DNA from: Streptomyces sp. NBC_00234
GTDB taxonomy: Bacteria > Actinomycetota > Actinomycetes > Streptomycetales > Streptomycetaceae
Length of the DNA stretch: 64,000 nucleotides
Reading direction: 5' to 3'
Assembly: GCF_036195325.1 (NCBI RefSeq)
Contig: NZ_CP108101.1
Location: 868,001-932,000 of the forward strand
This document shows, one piece after another, positions 26,219-35,086 of this stretch; the first letter of the stretch is position 1, and each line of letters begins with the position of its first letter. The position numbers were made by a program, and so were the translations under genes. A model generated the notes under the pieces. That model was not told where the DNA came from, did not search any database, and saw nothing but the letters and a program-made list of their open reading frames with translations.

Positions 26219-26236
26219 GATTGGGGCTCCCCAATC
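26219..26236. promoter_or_regulatory. 18-bp perfect palindrome upstream of the DUF6643 gene
   Basis: GATTGGGGCTCCCCAATC is fully self-complementary and lies 29 bp before the ATG of the DUF6643 gene. The region is AT-richer than its surroundings, with TTAACTTAG close to the start codon. It may be an operator or a short hairpin in the leader. Confidence 0.45.
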
Positions 26237-26264
26237 AGCACATCGTGGGCTTAACTTAGGTGCC

Positions 26265-26729
26265 ATGACCTCCCCCCGCTCCACCTACGGCGGCGGCTAC
26301 TACGCCGCACCGTCGTTCCCCGACACTCCGATCTACGACTCCTTGGTCGCGGAGCGGGGCACCCCTCAGATCGCGCCGATCCGAGTGCCTGCCGCCTACG
26401 ACACCGGCAACAGTTATCTGCCGGCCCTGCCGTCGGCGCTGCCGGCCCTTCCCGCGGCTCCGTCCCAGCCGTCCTACGGGTACCCGCAGTCTGCGCCTCA
26501 GCAGTACCAGCAGGCGCCGATGCAGCCCGCACAGCTGCAGCACGCCCCTGCGCCGTACATCCCGCAGCAGCCTCAATCGCCCCGCGGTTATCAGCAGCAG
26601 CCCCAGCCGCAGCGTCCCGCGCCGAGCACGGGCTACGAGTCGATGCGTCCCGCTTCGCCCCGGCCTGCCCCGGTGCCGTCTCCGTACGAGGACCCGTACA
26701 ACCGTCCGTACCAGGGCCGGGGATACTGA
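26265..26729 (+). CDS. DUF6643 family proline/glutamine-rich protein
   Basis: 154 residues. The N-terminal part STYGGGYYAAPSFPDTPIYDSLVAERGTPQIAPIRVPAAYD is the conserved DUF6643 head. The rest is low complexity, rich in Pro, Gln, Ala and Tyr, and ends in PYNRPYQGRGY. No membrane segment is visible, so it is likely an intrinsically disordered cytoplasmic protein. Function is unknown. The ATG at 26265 follows TTAACTTAGGTGCC with no clear ribosome-binding site. It is 20 bp ahead of the MOSC gene. Confidence 0.82.
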   Translation: MTSPRSTYGGGYYAAPSFPDTPIYDSLVAERGTPQIAPIRVPAAYDTGNSYLPALPSALPALPAAPSQPSYGYPQSAPQQYQQAPMQPAQLQHAPAPYIPQQPQSPRGYQQQPQPQRPAPSTGYESMRPASPRPAPVPSPYEDPYNRPYQGRGY

Positions 26730-26737
26730 CCGGCTGG

Positions 26738-26749
26738 CAGGATGGGCGC
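26738..26749 (+). promoter_or_regulatory. Candidate leaderless promoter -10 box of the MOSC gene
   Basis: CAGGAT at 26738-26743 followed by exactly 6 nt and then the ATG at 26750. The spacing is that of a streptomycete -10 hexamer with transcription starting at the start codon. No ribosome-binding site precedes this ATG. Confidence 0.5.
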
Positions 26750-27598
26750 ATGGATCTTCCCGTGCTCCAGGCCGTCCATATCCATCCGGTCAAGTCACTG
26801 GCCGCGTGTGCGCGGAGTGAGGCCGCCGTCGAGCCATGGGGACTCGACGGCGACCGCCGCTGGATGCTCGTCGACGCGGCGGACAAGGCCGTGACCCAGC
26901 GCCAGCGGGCTCGCATGGCGCTGATCTCCGCCGAGCCCCTGCCGGGCGGTGGGATCGAGCTGTCGGCGCCGGGGAGCGCTCCGCTGACCGTGCAAGTGCC
27001 CGCGGCGGGCCGCACGGTGGCCGTTGACCTGTTCAAGCAGAAGATCGAGGTCGTGGAGGCGGCGACGGCCGCCCATGAGTGGCTCGGCGCGTTCCTCGGG
27101 GCGGAGGTCCGGCTCGTCCACCTCGACGCGCCCGCGCACCGCAGGCCCATTCCGCCCGAACACAGCAGACTCCTGGATCCGGCGCACGCGCGCCCGGGCG
27201 AGACCGTCAGCCTCGCCGACGAGTTTCCGCTGCTGCTCACCACTCTCGCCTCGCTGGACGCCCTCAACTCCCTCGTCGCCCAGGGCGAACGGCCTGACGA
27301 GGGGCCTCTGCCGATGAACCGGTTCCGGCCGAATGTCGTCGTGGCGGGCACCGCCCCGTGGGTGGAGGACGACTGGCGGCGCATAGCCATCGGTGAGGTC
27401 ACCTTCCGCGTGGTGAAATCCTGCGGGCGCTGCGCCATCACCACCACAGACCAGGCGACGGCGGAGCGCGGCAGGGAGCCCCTGCGGACGCTCGCCCGTC
27501 ATCGCCGCATCGGGAACGACCTCGTCTTCGGGCGGCATCTGATCCCCGACGGGACCGGAGTGATCCGCGTCGGGGACCCTGTCCGCATCCTCGACTGA
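26750..27598 (+). CDS. MOSC domain protein (molybdenum-cofactor-dependent reductase-like)
   Basis: 282 residues with a MOSC N-terminal beta-barrel (LQAVHIHPVKSLAACARSEAAVEPWGLDGDRRWMLVD) and a C-terminal MOSC domain. The motif KSCGRCAITTTDQ at 223-235 supplies the conserved Cys225, which in mARC/YcbX proteins coordinates molybdenum. Known relatives reduce N-hydroxylated compounds or serve in Moco sulfuration. Unlike YcbX there is no C-terminal ferredoxin domain, so an external electron donor would be needed. It lacks a Shine-Dalgarno sequence and may be leaderless. Confidence 0.88.
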   Translation: MDLPVLQAVHIHPVKSLAACARSEAAVEPWGLDGDRRWMLVDAADKAVTQRQRARMALISAEPLPGGGIELSAPGSAPLTVQVPAAGRTVAVDLFKQKIEVVEAATAAHEWLGAFLGAEVRLVHLDAPAHRRPIPPEHSRLLDPAHARPGETVSLADEFPLLLTTLASLDALNSLVAQGERPDEGPLPMNRFRPNVVVAGTAPWVEDDWRRIAIGEVTFRVVKSCGRCAITTTDQATAERGREPLRTLARHRRIGNDLVFGRHLIPDGTGVIRVGDPVRILD

Positions 27599-27763
27599 CA
27601 GGCCTCCACCGGGCGGCCGGCTGCCGCCCGGCTGCGGCTGATTCCAGGGAACTCTGCCGGAGTGCCCGGACGTTGGGCAGCGTGAGGTTGCTCTCTCTTC
27701 GCCTCTCCGGGGTGCGAACCCTGCCGTATCGGGTTATCACGGATACGGAAGGGGGTGGCGACT

Positions 27764-28372
27764 GTGCGAGCGGTCCCGGGAGTCTGGCGGTGGCGGCACA
27801 ATCCGCTGCGCCGTGCCACCGACCGCTTCGAGGCGTGGGTGGCCCTGCTCGCTCTGCTCCTGATGCTGCTGGTCGCGCCGGTGGTCGGCTGGATGTGCGG
27901 TTCGCTCACGGACGACGCGCTCCAGCGTTCGGTACGGGCCCAGCACGCCGAGCGCCATGTCACGACGGCCGTCGTGGTGCGCCGGGCGGACCGGCCGGGC
28001 CAGTTCGTCGGCGATTCCGAAGTGGCGTCGGAGCGCGCCGCGCAGACCTCGGTGGTGGCCCGCTGGCGGACCCCCGACGGCACCGTGCGAACGGGACGGG
28101 TGACGACCACGTCCAAGGTCACGGGTCCCGGCTCCCAGGTGCGGATCTGGACGGACGAGCAAGGCAGGCCGGCCCTGCGCCCGATGGACGCACCCACCGC
28201 GCACACCCACGCGGCACTGGCCGGATTCGGTGTGTTCCTCCTCTCCGCCGGCCTGGTCGAAGCGGCCCGCCGGGTGATCGTGTGGCAGCTGCGGCTGCGG
28301 CGGTACGCCCAGTGGGACCGGGCCTGGGCCAAGGCCGGTCCGGACTGGGGCAGGACCGGCACGGGCAGCTGA
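27764..28372 (+). CDS. Rv1733c-like two-TM membrane protein
   Basis: About 202 residues: WRWRHNPLRRATDRFEAWVALLALLLMLLVAPVVGWMCG gives a first membrane helix, a ~100-residue extracytoplasmic beta-rich region containing WRTPDGTVRTGRV follows, and AALAGFGVFLLSAGLVEAARRVIVW is a second helix. This is the layout of actinobacterial Rv1733c-family proteins, whose function is unknown. GTG codons at 27755 and 27764 are possible. The GGAAGGGGG run ends 8 nt before 27764 but overlaps 27755, so 27764 is preferred. Single gene. Confidence 0.8.
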   Translation: MRAVPGVWRWRHNPLRRATDRFEAWVALLALLLMLLVAPVVGWMCGSLTDDALQRSVRAQHAERHVTTAVVVRRADRPGQFVGDSEVASERAAQTSVVARWRTPDGTVRTGRVTTTSKVTGPGSQVRIWTDEQGRPALRPMDAPTAHTHAALAGFGVFLLSAGLVEAARRVIVWQLRLRRYAQWDRAWAKAGPDWGRTGTGS

Positions 28373-28596
28373 CGAAAGGGTTCCGGGCGGCCTCCGGCCC
28401 GACCCCGTGGGGCTGATGAGCAGCCGACTCGTCAACTCCCGCCCGTCGCGCGCGCTACGGTGGACCGGCCCGCCCGACTCCTCGGCAGGCGGACCCGGAC
28501 TCAGCGCTGCCGGAAGGCCGGCGGCTCCGGCATCGCACGGGATGCGGACAGGCACGAGGCAGCGCACACAGCACGAGGTGGGGGCACAGCAGCGCC

Positions 28597-31035
28597 ATGG
28601 CACAGGGCACGGTCCAGGTGACGCACACCGGCACATCGCGATGGCGGCGCCGCACGGGTGAATACGCTTCGCTCACCGCAGCCCTGGAGGCCGCGGCCGA
28701 GGGCGATGTGCTCACCATCGCCCCCGGGACGTACCGGGAGAATCTTGTGGTCCACCGCGCGGTGACGCTGCGCGGCCCCGAAGGGTCCGTCGGTTCCGTG
28801 CGGATCGCGCCGATCGACGGCGTACCCCTGACCGTGCGGGCCTCCGCCGTCATCCAGGATCTTCATGTGGAGGGCCAGGACTCCGCGGCTCCCGCCGTGC
28901 TCGTCGAAGAGGGCACTCCGGAGCTCTCGGATCTTCGGATCGTGACGAGGTCGGCCGCCGGGATGGAGGTGCGGGGTGCCGCCAGGCCCTCCGTGCGCCG
29001 CTGCACCGTCGACAATCCGGCCGGGGTCGGCATCGCCGTGCTCGACGGGGCGGGCGGGGTGTTCGAGGAGTGCGAGATCGTCTCGGCCGGGCAGTCCGGT
29101 GTGTCCGTCCGCGACGGCGCGCGTCCCCGGCTGGAGCGCTGCCGCGTCCACCACACGTCGGGCGCCGGGCTGAGCGTGACCGGCGAGGGCAGTTCCCTGG
29201 AGGCCGTGGGCTGCGAGGTGTACGAGGTCAAGGGCAGCGGGGTCCAGGTCACGGCCCGCGGCACCGCCCATCTCACCGACTGCACCGTGCACCGCACCGC
29301 CGCGGACGGCATCACGCTGGACACCGACGCGGTCCTCACCCTCGCCGACTGCGACATTCACGACATCCCCGAGAACGCGGTGGATCTGAGGTCCCGTTCG
29401 GTCCTCACGCTGACCCGTTCCACCGTGCGCAGGTTCGGCCGCAACGGACTGTCGGTCTGGGACCCGGGCACGCGGGTGGACGCCAACCAGTGCGAGATCC
29501 ACGACAGCACGGGCGACTACCCGGCGGTCTGGGTCAGCGACGGTGCGACCGTGATACTCGATTCGTGCCGCGTCCACGACGTGCCCGACGCCCTCTTCGT
29601 CCTCGACCGGGGCTCTCGCGCCGACGTGGTGGACAGCGACCTCTCGCAGATCCGCAACACCGCCGTCTCCGTGAGCGACGGAGCGACGGCGCAGCTGGAC
29701 GACTGCCGCATCCGCGAGGCGTCCACGGGCGCCTGGTTCCGCGACCACGGCAGCGGCGGCACGCTGAACAACTGCACGATCGACGCCGCGCAGACCGGGG
29801 TCATCGTCACCAAGGGCGCCGACCCCACCATCGAGCGCTGCACCGTCACCTCGCCCGCCGAGGCCGGTTTCTACGTCTCCGCCGAGGGGCGTGGCACCTT
29901 CGACAGCTGCCGGGTCACCGGGAGCGAGGGCTACGGCTTCCACGTCATGGACGGCTGCCGCACCACCCTCAGGCGCTGCCGGACGGAACGGTGCGCCCGG
30001 GGCGGCTACGAATTCGCCGAGGGCGGCCTGTCCCAGGCCGACGGGTCCGGAGCGGGTCCGGTGGCGGAGGACTGCACGAGCGACGAGAGCGCCCTCCGTG
30101 GCGCCGGTACTCCCCCTCCCGCGGTCCTGACGGCGACCCAGTCGACGCCGGGGCTGCTCAGCGCGATGCCCGACCAGCGCGTGCACGCCGCCGACCCCGC
30201 CCCGGAGGCTCCGGCCGAACCGGTACGCGACTCCGGGGCCGTCCTCGGTGAACTGGACGCGCTGGTGGGCCTCGACAGCGTCAAGCGCGAGGTGCGGGCC
30301 CTCACCGACATGATCGAGGTCGGCAGGCGCCGCAGGGAGGCCGGGCTCAAGGCGGCCTCGGTCCGCCGCCACCTCGTCTTCACCGGCTCCCCCGGTACGG
30401 GCAAGACGACGGTGGCGCGGCTGTACGGCGAGATCCTGGCCTCCCTCGGGGTGCTGGAGCGCGGCCACCTGGTCGAGGTGTCCCGGGTGGACCTCGTCGG
30501 CGAGCACATCGGCTCCACCGCCATCAGGACCCAGGAGGCGTTCGACCGGGCGCGTGGCGGGGTCCTCTTCGTCGACGAGGCGTACGCCCTGTCGCCGGAG
30601 GACTCCGGCCGGGACTTCGGCCGCGAGGCGATCGACACGCTGGTGAAGCTCATGGAGGACCACCGGGACGCGGTGGTGGTGATCGTCGCCGGCTACACCC
30701 ACGAGATGGAGCGGTTCCTCACCGTCAACCCCGGTGTGGCGTCCCGTTTCTCACGGACCATCACCTTCAGCGACTACCTGCCCGAAGAGCTGCTGCGCAT
30801 CGTCGAGCAGCAGGCGGACGAGCACGAGTACAGCCTGGCGGACGGAACCGGGGAGGCGCTGCTCAAGTACTTCACCGAGCTGCCCAAGGGTCCCGCCTTC
30901 GGTAACGGCCGCACGGCCCGCCAGACCTTCGAGTCGATGGTGGAGCGGCACGCGGGGAGGGTCGCCCAGCTCGCCGAGACGAGCACGGACGACCTCACCC
31001 TGCTCTATCCGGAGGACCTTCCCGAGCTGCCCTGA
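28597..31035 (+). CDS. Right-handed beta-helix / CbxX-type AAA+ ATPase fusion
   Basis: 812 residues in two parts. Residues ~22-500 are a long right-handed parallel beta-helix: a DUF1565-like first turn (TIAPGTYRENLVV) then ~18-20 rungs with repeated CxV/CxI and DGAxxxLxxC motifs of the pectate-lyase-like (NosD/CASH) type. After a Pro/Ala linker, residues ~555-812 are a CbxX/CfqX (SpoVK/EccA) AAA+ module: Walker A GSPGTGKT at 597-604, Walker B LFVDEAY at 657-663 and an arginine finger at Arg717 in VASRF. No signal peptide is present, so the helix is cytoplasmic. In type VII secretion EccA shares this ATPase type, but no ESX genes are nearby. The last 31 bp overlap the convergent membrane hydrolase gene. 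Confidence 0.9.
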   Translation: MAQGTVQVTHTGTSRWRRRTGEYASLTAALEAAAEGDVLTIAPGTYRENLVVHRAVTLRGPEGSVGSVRIAPIDGVPLTVRASAVIQDLHVEGQDSAAPAVLVEEGTPELSDLRIVTRSAAGMEVRGAARPSVRRCTVDNPAGVGIAVLDGAGGVFEECEIVSAGQSGVSVRDGARPRLERCRVHHTSGAGLSVTGEGSSLEAVGCEVYEVKGSGVQVTARGTAHLTDCTVHRTAADGITLDTDAVLTLADCDIHDIPENAVDLRSRSVLTLTRSTVRRFGRNGLSVWDPGTRVDANQCEIHDSTGDYPAVWVSDGATVILDSCRVHDVPDALFVLDRGSRADVVDSDLSQIRNTAVSVSDGATAQLDDCRIREASTGAWFRDHGSGGTLNNCTIDAAQTGVIVTKGADPTIERCTVTSPAEAGFYVSAEGRGTFDSCRVTGSEGYGFHVMDGCRTTLRRCRTERCARGGYEFAEGGLSQADGSGAGPVAEDCTSDESALRGAGTPPPAVLTATQSTPGLLSAMPDQRVHAADPAPEAPAEPVRDSGAVLGELDALVGLDSVKREVRALTDMIEVGRRRREAGLKAASVRRHLVFTGSPGTGKTTVARLYGEILASLGVLERGHLVEVSRVDLVGEHIGSTAIRTQEAFDRARGGVLFVDEAYALSPEDSGRDFGREAIDTLVKLMEDHRDAVVVIVAGYTHEMERFLTVNPGVASRFSRTITFSDYLPEELLRIVEQQADEHEYSLADGTGEALLKYFTELPKGPAFGNGRTARQTFESMVERHAGRVAQLAETSTDDLTLLYPEDLPELP

Positions 31036-33503
31036 ACCTCCGCATCCGCCTGCCGGGGCAGGACCGCGTCGAGCTGTTGGAGAAGGGCGGCGCGCTCCTG
31101 CGCGAAAACGGGGTCCGCCTGGTAGTCGGAGTGCCCCAGGATCGGTTCGGGCAGCGGGAGTTCGGCGGTACGGCCGTAGACCAGCGGGTCCTTCAACGGC
31201 CCCCGGTCGACCTCCTGCCTCGCGCCCTCCTCGATACGCACGGGGCCGCCGATCGGGTCGGTGGCGCGCCACAGGTTGCGCCAGCAGTGCACGGAGCGGT
31301 GCAGCCCCTCCAGGGCCACGGGGCCGAAGTACGCGGGGAACCAGCGTCCGTACAGCCGCTCGATCGGCGAGCCGTAGGTGAGCAGTGCGACCCTTCGCCG
31401 GGTCGCGTCGGGGAGTTGCCAGACCGCGGACGCGGCCAGGACGCTGCCCTGGGAGTGGCCCGAGATGACGAGCCGGCCGCGGGTGCGTCCGGTCCAGGCG
31501 GACATCCGGGAGGACAGGTCGGGAACGGCCCGCTCGGCGTAACAGGGCGGGGCGAAGGGGTGGGCGGCGCGCGGCCAGAACGTACCGACGTCCCATAGGA
31601 TGCCGATGGTGCGCCTGGCGGAGACGTCGCGGTAGGCGCGCCGTCCCCAGGTGACGAAGAGGATGAAGCCGACGCCGATCATCCAGGAGCCGGTCGACTG
31701 CGCCGCTTCGGCCATCGATTCGATGACGGGGCTGGCTCCGTCCATGGCCAGACCGGGCACCTGTCCGGTGGCCCAGGACCCGGCGACCGCTCCCGCGCCG
31801 AGCAGGAGGGTGGCGCCGGAAAGAGCGCCGAGGAGCCGGGGTGCGGAGTCGGTGAGCGCGGCGGTGGCGCGGGTCCTGGCGATCCGCCGGGTCCGTTCGG
31901 GGTCGGGCCGCTTCTCCCCGTACTCCGCCTCGACGGCGGGGCCCGTGCGGCGGGCGTTGCGCACGGTGCGGACGATCAGGGCGAGGACCGGGACGAGCAG
32001 GAGCAGGAGCAGGACGGGGATGACGGACGCCTGCCAGCTCAGCAGGACGGGCGGGCCCTCGATGACGGATCCGCGGCCCATGCCAGGGGTGCCGGAGCCG
32101 TCGAGCCAGTCGGCGACGCGCTGGGCGACCCCGCCGGTCATGACGCCGCCGAGTGCGCAGGCGAGCATCGCCACCGCGGGTCCGCCCAGTCCGTGCAGGG
32201 AGGTGCGGGGTTCGGGGTTGCGGGCGTAGAGGCTCAGGGCGACGGCGGCGAGAGCGACGACCAGGGCGCCCTGGCCGATGGCGAGGACCCGGAAGGTGAC
32301 CTCGCCGGGGAGGACGCCGTCGGACACCCAGCCGGGGCGCGACCAGGAGGCGTACACCGCGGCGACGAGGAGCAGGGCGAGGGCGGTGGCGGGCAGGAAG
32401 GTGACGACGGCCCGGTCGATTCTGTTGTCGACGCGGCGTTCGCTGCGGCCACGGCGGCAGACCACGAGGACGACGACGAGGCCGCACGCCACGAGAGCCG
32501 CCTCGAACAGGCCGCCGAGGGTGCCGGACACGGGACTGCCGCCGGCCCGGTCGTGCCGGGCGGCGGCGCCCCCCACGGAGGCGGCGACGGTGAGGAATCC
32601 GGCGGCGGTGTGGGCTGCGCGCAGACGGGCGACGAGCCGGCGTCCGTACCAGAAGCCGGGCCGGCCGAGCGCGGGGCGGACGACCGGCGGGACGGCGGTT
32701 CCCGCCGGAGCCGGCTCCTGCCCCGGCGTGTCCGCCTCCGTCGGTTCCGTTGCCGTGCGGTCCTCCTCCGGTTCGGCTCCGGAGAGGGGGCGCTGCGACT
32801 CGTAGGCGCTCCAGGTCCGGTTGGACAGGTACCAGAGCAGTCCGACCAGGGCGGCGGGCACGAGCGCGGCCACCACGAGCCGCCGGCCGGGCTGCGACCA
32901 CCAGCCGCCCTGGGCCGTCGAGAGGAACCCCAGCCAGGAGCGGCGCCCTGAGCACTCCGGTGTGCCCGCGCACTGCCAGGCCGCCAGGTCGAGGGCGACT
33001 TCGCAGGCTGCTGCGGTGAGGAGCACGGTGAGGCTGAGGGCGACCAGGCGCACGAGCAGCCCGTACAGGCGGATCGCCCGGGTACGGCCGGGGGCGCTGG
33101 GCCGCATCCAGTGGGCGAGGTTCACCACCATGAAGGGCAGCAGGAGCAGCCAGAGGGCGCGGGAGCCGTTGCCCGACGTGAGGTTGGACCAGCAGTACGC
33201 CTCCGCGACGGGTTCGTCGCGGTGGCGTTCCGGGTCCTGCTCGGCGGCGATGTCCTCGGTACGCCGGTAGATGGCCGCCGTGGCGTCACCGGTGACGCGG
33301 GTCGTGCGGGGGTCGCGCAGCATCGCCTCGGGAGTGGTTCCGCCGACACCGTGGACCAGGAGTTCCAGCGCGGCCCCGGTGCTCTGCGGGGGCGGGATGG
33401 CAGGGGGCAATTCGATGACTCGCTCTCTGGGCCGCGCGGCCCGTGGACCGACGGAGGAGGGACGGGGAAGGGACGGGGACCGCGCGGGGCGGTGCGAGGT
33501 CAC
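31005..33503 (-). CDS. Polytopic membrane protein with split alpha/beta-hydrolase (lipase-like) motifs
   Basis: 832 residues. An oxyanion-type LLVHGVGG at 49-55 lies near the N-terminus. Then come about 11-12 hydrophobic helices with cytoplasmic/extracytoplasmic loops up to residue ~620. The C-terminal ~200 residues hold GHSQGS (Ser684) followed by TYGSP, Asp749 in RATDPIGG and His791 in LGHSDY, a plausible catalytic triad. This suggests a hydrolase whose core is interrupted by a membrane domain. The GTG at 33503 is the only start covering the HGVGG motif. The gene converges with and overlaps the beta-helix/AAA+ gene by 31 bp, and is divergent from the DeoR gene. Substrate unknown. Confidence 0.78.
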   Translation of the reverse strand: MTSHRPARSPSLPRPSSVGPRAARPRERVIELPPAIPPPQSTGAALELLVHGVGGTTPEAMLRDPRTTRVTGDATAAIYRRTEDIAAEQDPERHRDEPVAEAYCWSNLTSGNGSRALWLLLLPFMVVNLAHWMRPSAPGRTRAIRLYGLLVRLVALSLTVLLTAAACEVALDLAAWQCAGTPECSGRRSWLGFLSTAQGGWWSQPGRRLVVAALVPAALVGLLWYLSNRTWSAYESQRPLSGAEPEEDRTATEPTEADTPGQEPAPAGTAVPPVVRPALGRPGFWYGRRLVARLRAAHTAAGFLTVAASVGGAAARHDRAGGSPVSGTLGGLFEAALVACGLVVVLVVCRRGRSERRVDNRIDRAVVTFLPATALALLLVAAVYASWSRPGWVSDGVLPGEVTFRVLAIGQGALVVALAAVALSLYARNPEPRTSLHGLGGPAVAMLACALGGVMTGGVAQRVADWLDGSGTPGMGRGSVIEGPPVLLSWQASVIPVLLLLLLVPVLALIVRTVRNARRTGPAVEAEYGEKRPDPERTRRIARTRATAALTDSAPRLLGALSGATLLLGAGAVAGSWATGQVPGLAMDGASPVIESMAEAAQSTGSWMIGVGFILFVTWGRRAYRDVSARRTIGILWDVGTFWPRAAHPFAPPCYAERAVPDLSSRMSAWTGRTRGRLVISGHSQGSVLAASAVWQLPDATRRRVALLTYGSPIERLYGRWFPAYFGPVALEGLHRSVHCWRNLWRATDPIGGPVRIEEGARQEVDRGPLKDPLVYGRTAELPLPEPILGHSDYQADPVFAQERAALLQQLDAVLPRQADAEVQGSSGRSSG

Positions 33504-33646
33504 CAGAATCGCGGACCGGAGCCGCTCGTGGCGCCGATCTCACGGAATCTCCCCAGTGACGCGGCCGAAGGGGGTGCGTGGCAGGATGAGTACGTCCGGC
33601 AGCCGCTGCGGGACCGTACGACCAGAGGGAAGGACCGGACCCGGCG

Positions 33647-34483
33647 TTGAGCGAGAATCAGAATCTGCTCGCGGAGCAGCGGCGTGCCCTGATCCTCGAC
33701 GAGGTGCGCAAGCGTGGCGGGGTCAGGGTCAACGAACTGACCCGCAGGCTGAATGTCTCCGACATGACGATCCGTCGGGATCTGGATGCGCTGGCCCGTC
33801 AGGGTGTCATCGAGAAGGTGCACGGCGGCGCGGTTCCGCTGGTCGAGACGAGCACGCACGAGCCCGGTTTCGAGGCCAAGTCGGCGCTGGAGCTGAGCGC
33901 CAAGGAAGACATCGCGCGGGCCGCCGCGGCCATGGCCGCGCCCGGCAGTGCGATCGCCCTGTCCGGCGGGACGACCACGTACGCGCTGGCCCAGCAGCTC
34001 CTGGACGTACCCGATCTGACGGTCGTGACGAACTCGGTGCGGGTCGCCGACGTGTTCCACGGTGCGCAGCGCACGGCGGCGGCGGGCGGTTCCCGGACGG
34101 GCGCCGCCACGGTCGTGCTGACCGGTGGCGTGCGTACGCCTTCCGATTCCCTCGTCGGCCCCGTCGCCGACCGGGCGATCGCTTCGCTCCACTTCGATGT
34201 GCTGTTCCTCGGGGTGCACGGCATCTCGGTCGAGGCCGGGCTGTCGACCCCGAATCTGGCGGAGGCCGAGACGAACCGTCGTTTCGTGCGCGCCGCGCGC
34301 CGGGTCGTCGTGGTCGCGGACCACACCAAGTGGGGCACGGTGGGCCTGAGTTCGTTCGCCGGACTCGACGAGGTGGACACCTTCGTCACCGACGCCGGGC
34401 TGTCGGCCGGTTCACGCGCCGAGATCGAGGAGCACCTGCCGGGCCTGGTGGTGGCGGGCGGCTCCGCCGACGCGGTCCTCTAG
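33647..34483 (+). CDS. DeoR-family transcriptional regulator
   Basis: 278 residues. N-terminal winged helix: RRALILDEVRKRGGVRVNELTRRLNVSDMTIRRDLDALARQGVIEKVHGGAV, the canonical DeoR pattern. The C-terminal DeoRC sensor domain has SGGTTTYALAQQL, TNSVRVADVF and VADHTKWGTVGL, typical of regulators sensing phosphorylated sugars. The TTG start at 33647 was chosen; AAGGA lies about 12 nt upstream. No sugar genes are adjacent, so the target is likely elsewhere. The TAG stop is embedded in CTAGGGAGTGTCCGG, which resembles an IS5-type end (see rejected items). Confidence 0.9.
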   Translation: MSENQNLLAEQRRALILDEVRKRGGVRVNELTRRLNVSDMTIRRDLDALARQGVIEKVHGGAVPLVETSTHEPGFEAKSALELSAKEDIARAAAAMAAPGSAIALSGGTTTYALAQQLLDVPDLTVVTNSVRVADVFHGAQRTAAAGGSRTGAATVVLTGGVRTPSDSLVGPVADRAIASLHFDVLFLGVHGISVEAGLSTPNLAEAETNRRFVRAARRVVVVADHTKWGTVGLSSFAGLDEVDTFVTDAGLSAGSRAEIEEHLPGLVVAGGSADAVL

Positions 34484-34530
34484 GGAGTGTCCGGAGGTTC
34501 CGCTCAGCTGGCGGCGGGCCCGGGACGTCC

Positions 34531-34542
34531 TAGGATCTTGCT
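34531..34542 (+). promoter_or_regulatory. Leaderless promoter -10 box TAGGAT before the START-like gene
   Basis: TAGGAT at 34531-34536, a consensus streptomycete -10 hexamer, then 6 nt and the GTG at 34543. There is no Shine-Dalgarno sequence. Initiation at or next to the GTG is expected. Confidence 0.6.
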
Positions 34543-34995
34543 GTGGCCGTCTTCCGGATCGAGCGTTTCACTCCCCTCCCCGCCGCCGAGGCATGGCGCC
34601 GGGTGACCGACTGGGAGCGGCACGGCGCGTTCGTCCCCCTCACCTCGGTGACCGTCCCCACCGGTCTGCCCACCCGGATCGGCACGGTCTTCGTGGCCCG
34701 GACCGGCCTGGGTCCGCTGGCCTTCGACGACCCGATGGAAGTGGTCAGGTGGACACCGCCCGCCGCCGGGCGGGCGGGCCTCTGCCAGTTGGAGAAGCGC
34801 GGTTCGGTGGTTCTGGGGCGCGCGGCGATCGACGTCTACCCGACGGGTTCGGGTTCCCATGTGGTGTGGGTGGAGGAGCTGCGCGTCCGTCTGCTGCCGC
34901 GCTGGGGCGATCCGCTGGTCGCCTCCGCGGGCCGCCGGGCCTTCACCCGGGTGCTCGACAGGCTGCTGGACGAGGTGCCGGTCCACCACCCTTAG
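34543..34995 (+). CDS. SRPBCC (START-like) family protein
   Basis: 150 residues. It begins FRIERFTPLPAAEAWRRVTDWERHGAFVPLTSVTVP, the first strand and helices of a polyketide-cyclase/dehydrase-like hot-dog-shaped pocket, and ends with the long C-terminal helix RRAFTRVLDRLLDEV. Such proteins bind hydrophobic ligands or act as cyclases or chaperones; no specific role is visible. The GTG start is supported by a leaderless promoter 6 nt upstream. Confidence 0.8.
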   Translation: MAVFRIERFTPLPAAEAWRRVTDWERHGAFVPLTSVTVPTGLPTRIGTVFVARTGLGPLAFDDPMEVVRWTPPAAGRAGLCQLEKRGSVVLGRAAIDVYPTGSGSHVVWVEELRVRLLPRWGDPLVASAGRRAFTRVLDRLLDEVPVHHP

Positions 34996-35086
34996 GCCCT
35001 CTCGCAGGGGGCGGTGTGACCGTCACATCATTGACTCGTTTGTCGGTGTGACGGTTTTCGCCTACGGCTCAGAGGGCACCGAATTC

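Noticed and set aside
28501..30702. 733-codon minus-strand frame opposite the beta-helix/AAA+ gene
   Set aside because: Its Val/Asp/Gly/His-rich composition is typical of an antisense frame in GC-rich DNA, and the plus-strand protein has clear domains.
34480..34497. CTAGGGAGTGTCCGG at the DeoR stop codon, resembling an IS5-type end
   Set aside because: Similar to the IS ends at 48700 and 50161 only with gaps, and no partner end or transposase was found nearby. It may be a very old scar or coincidence.
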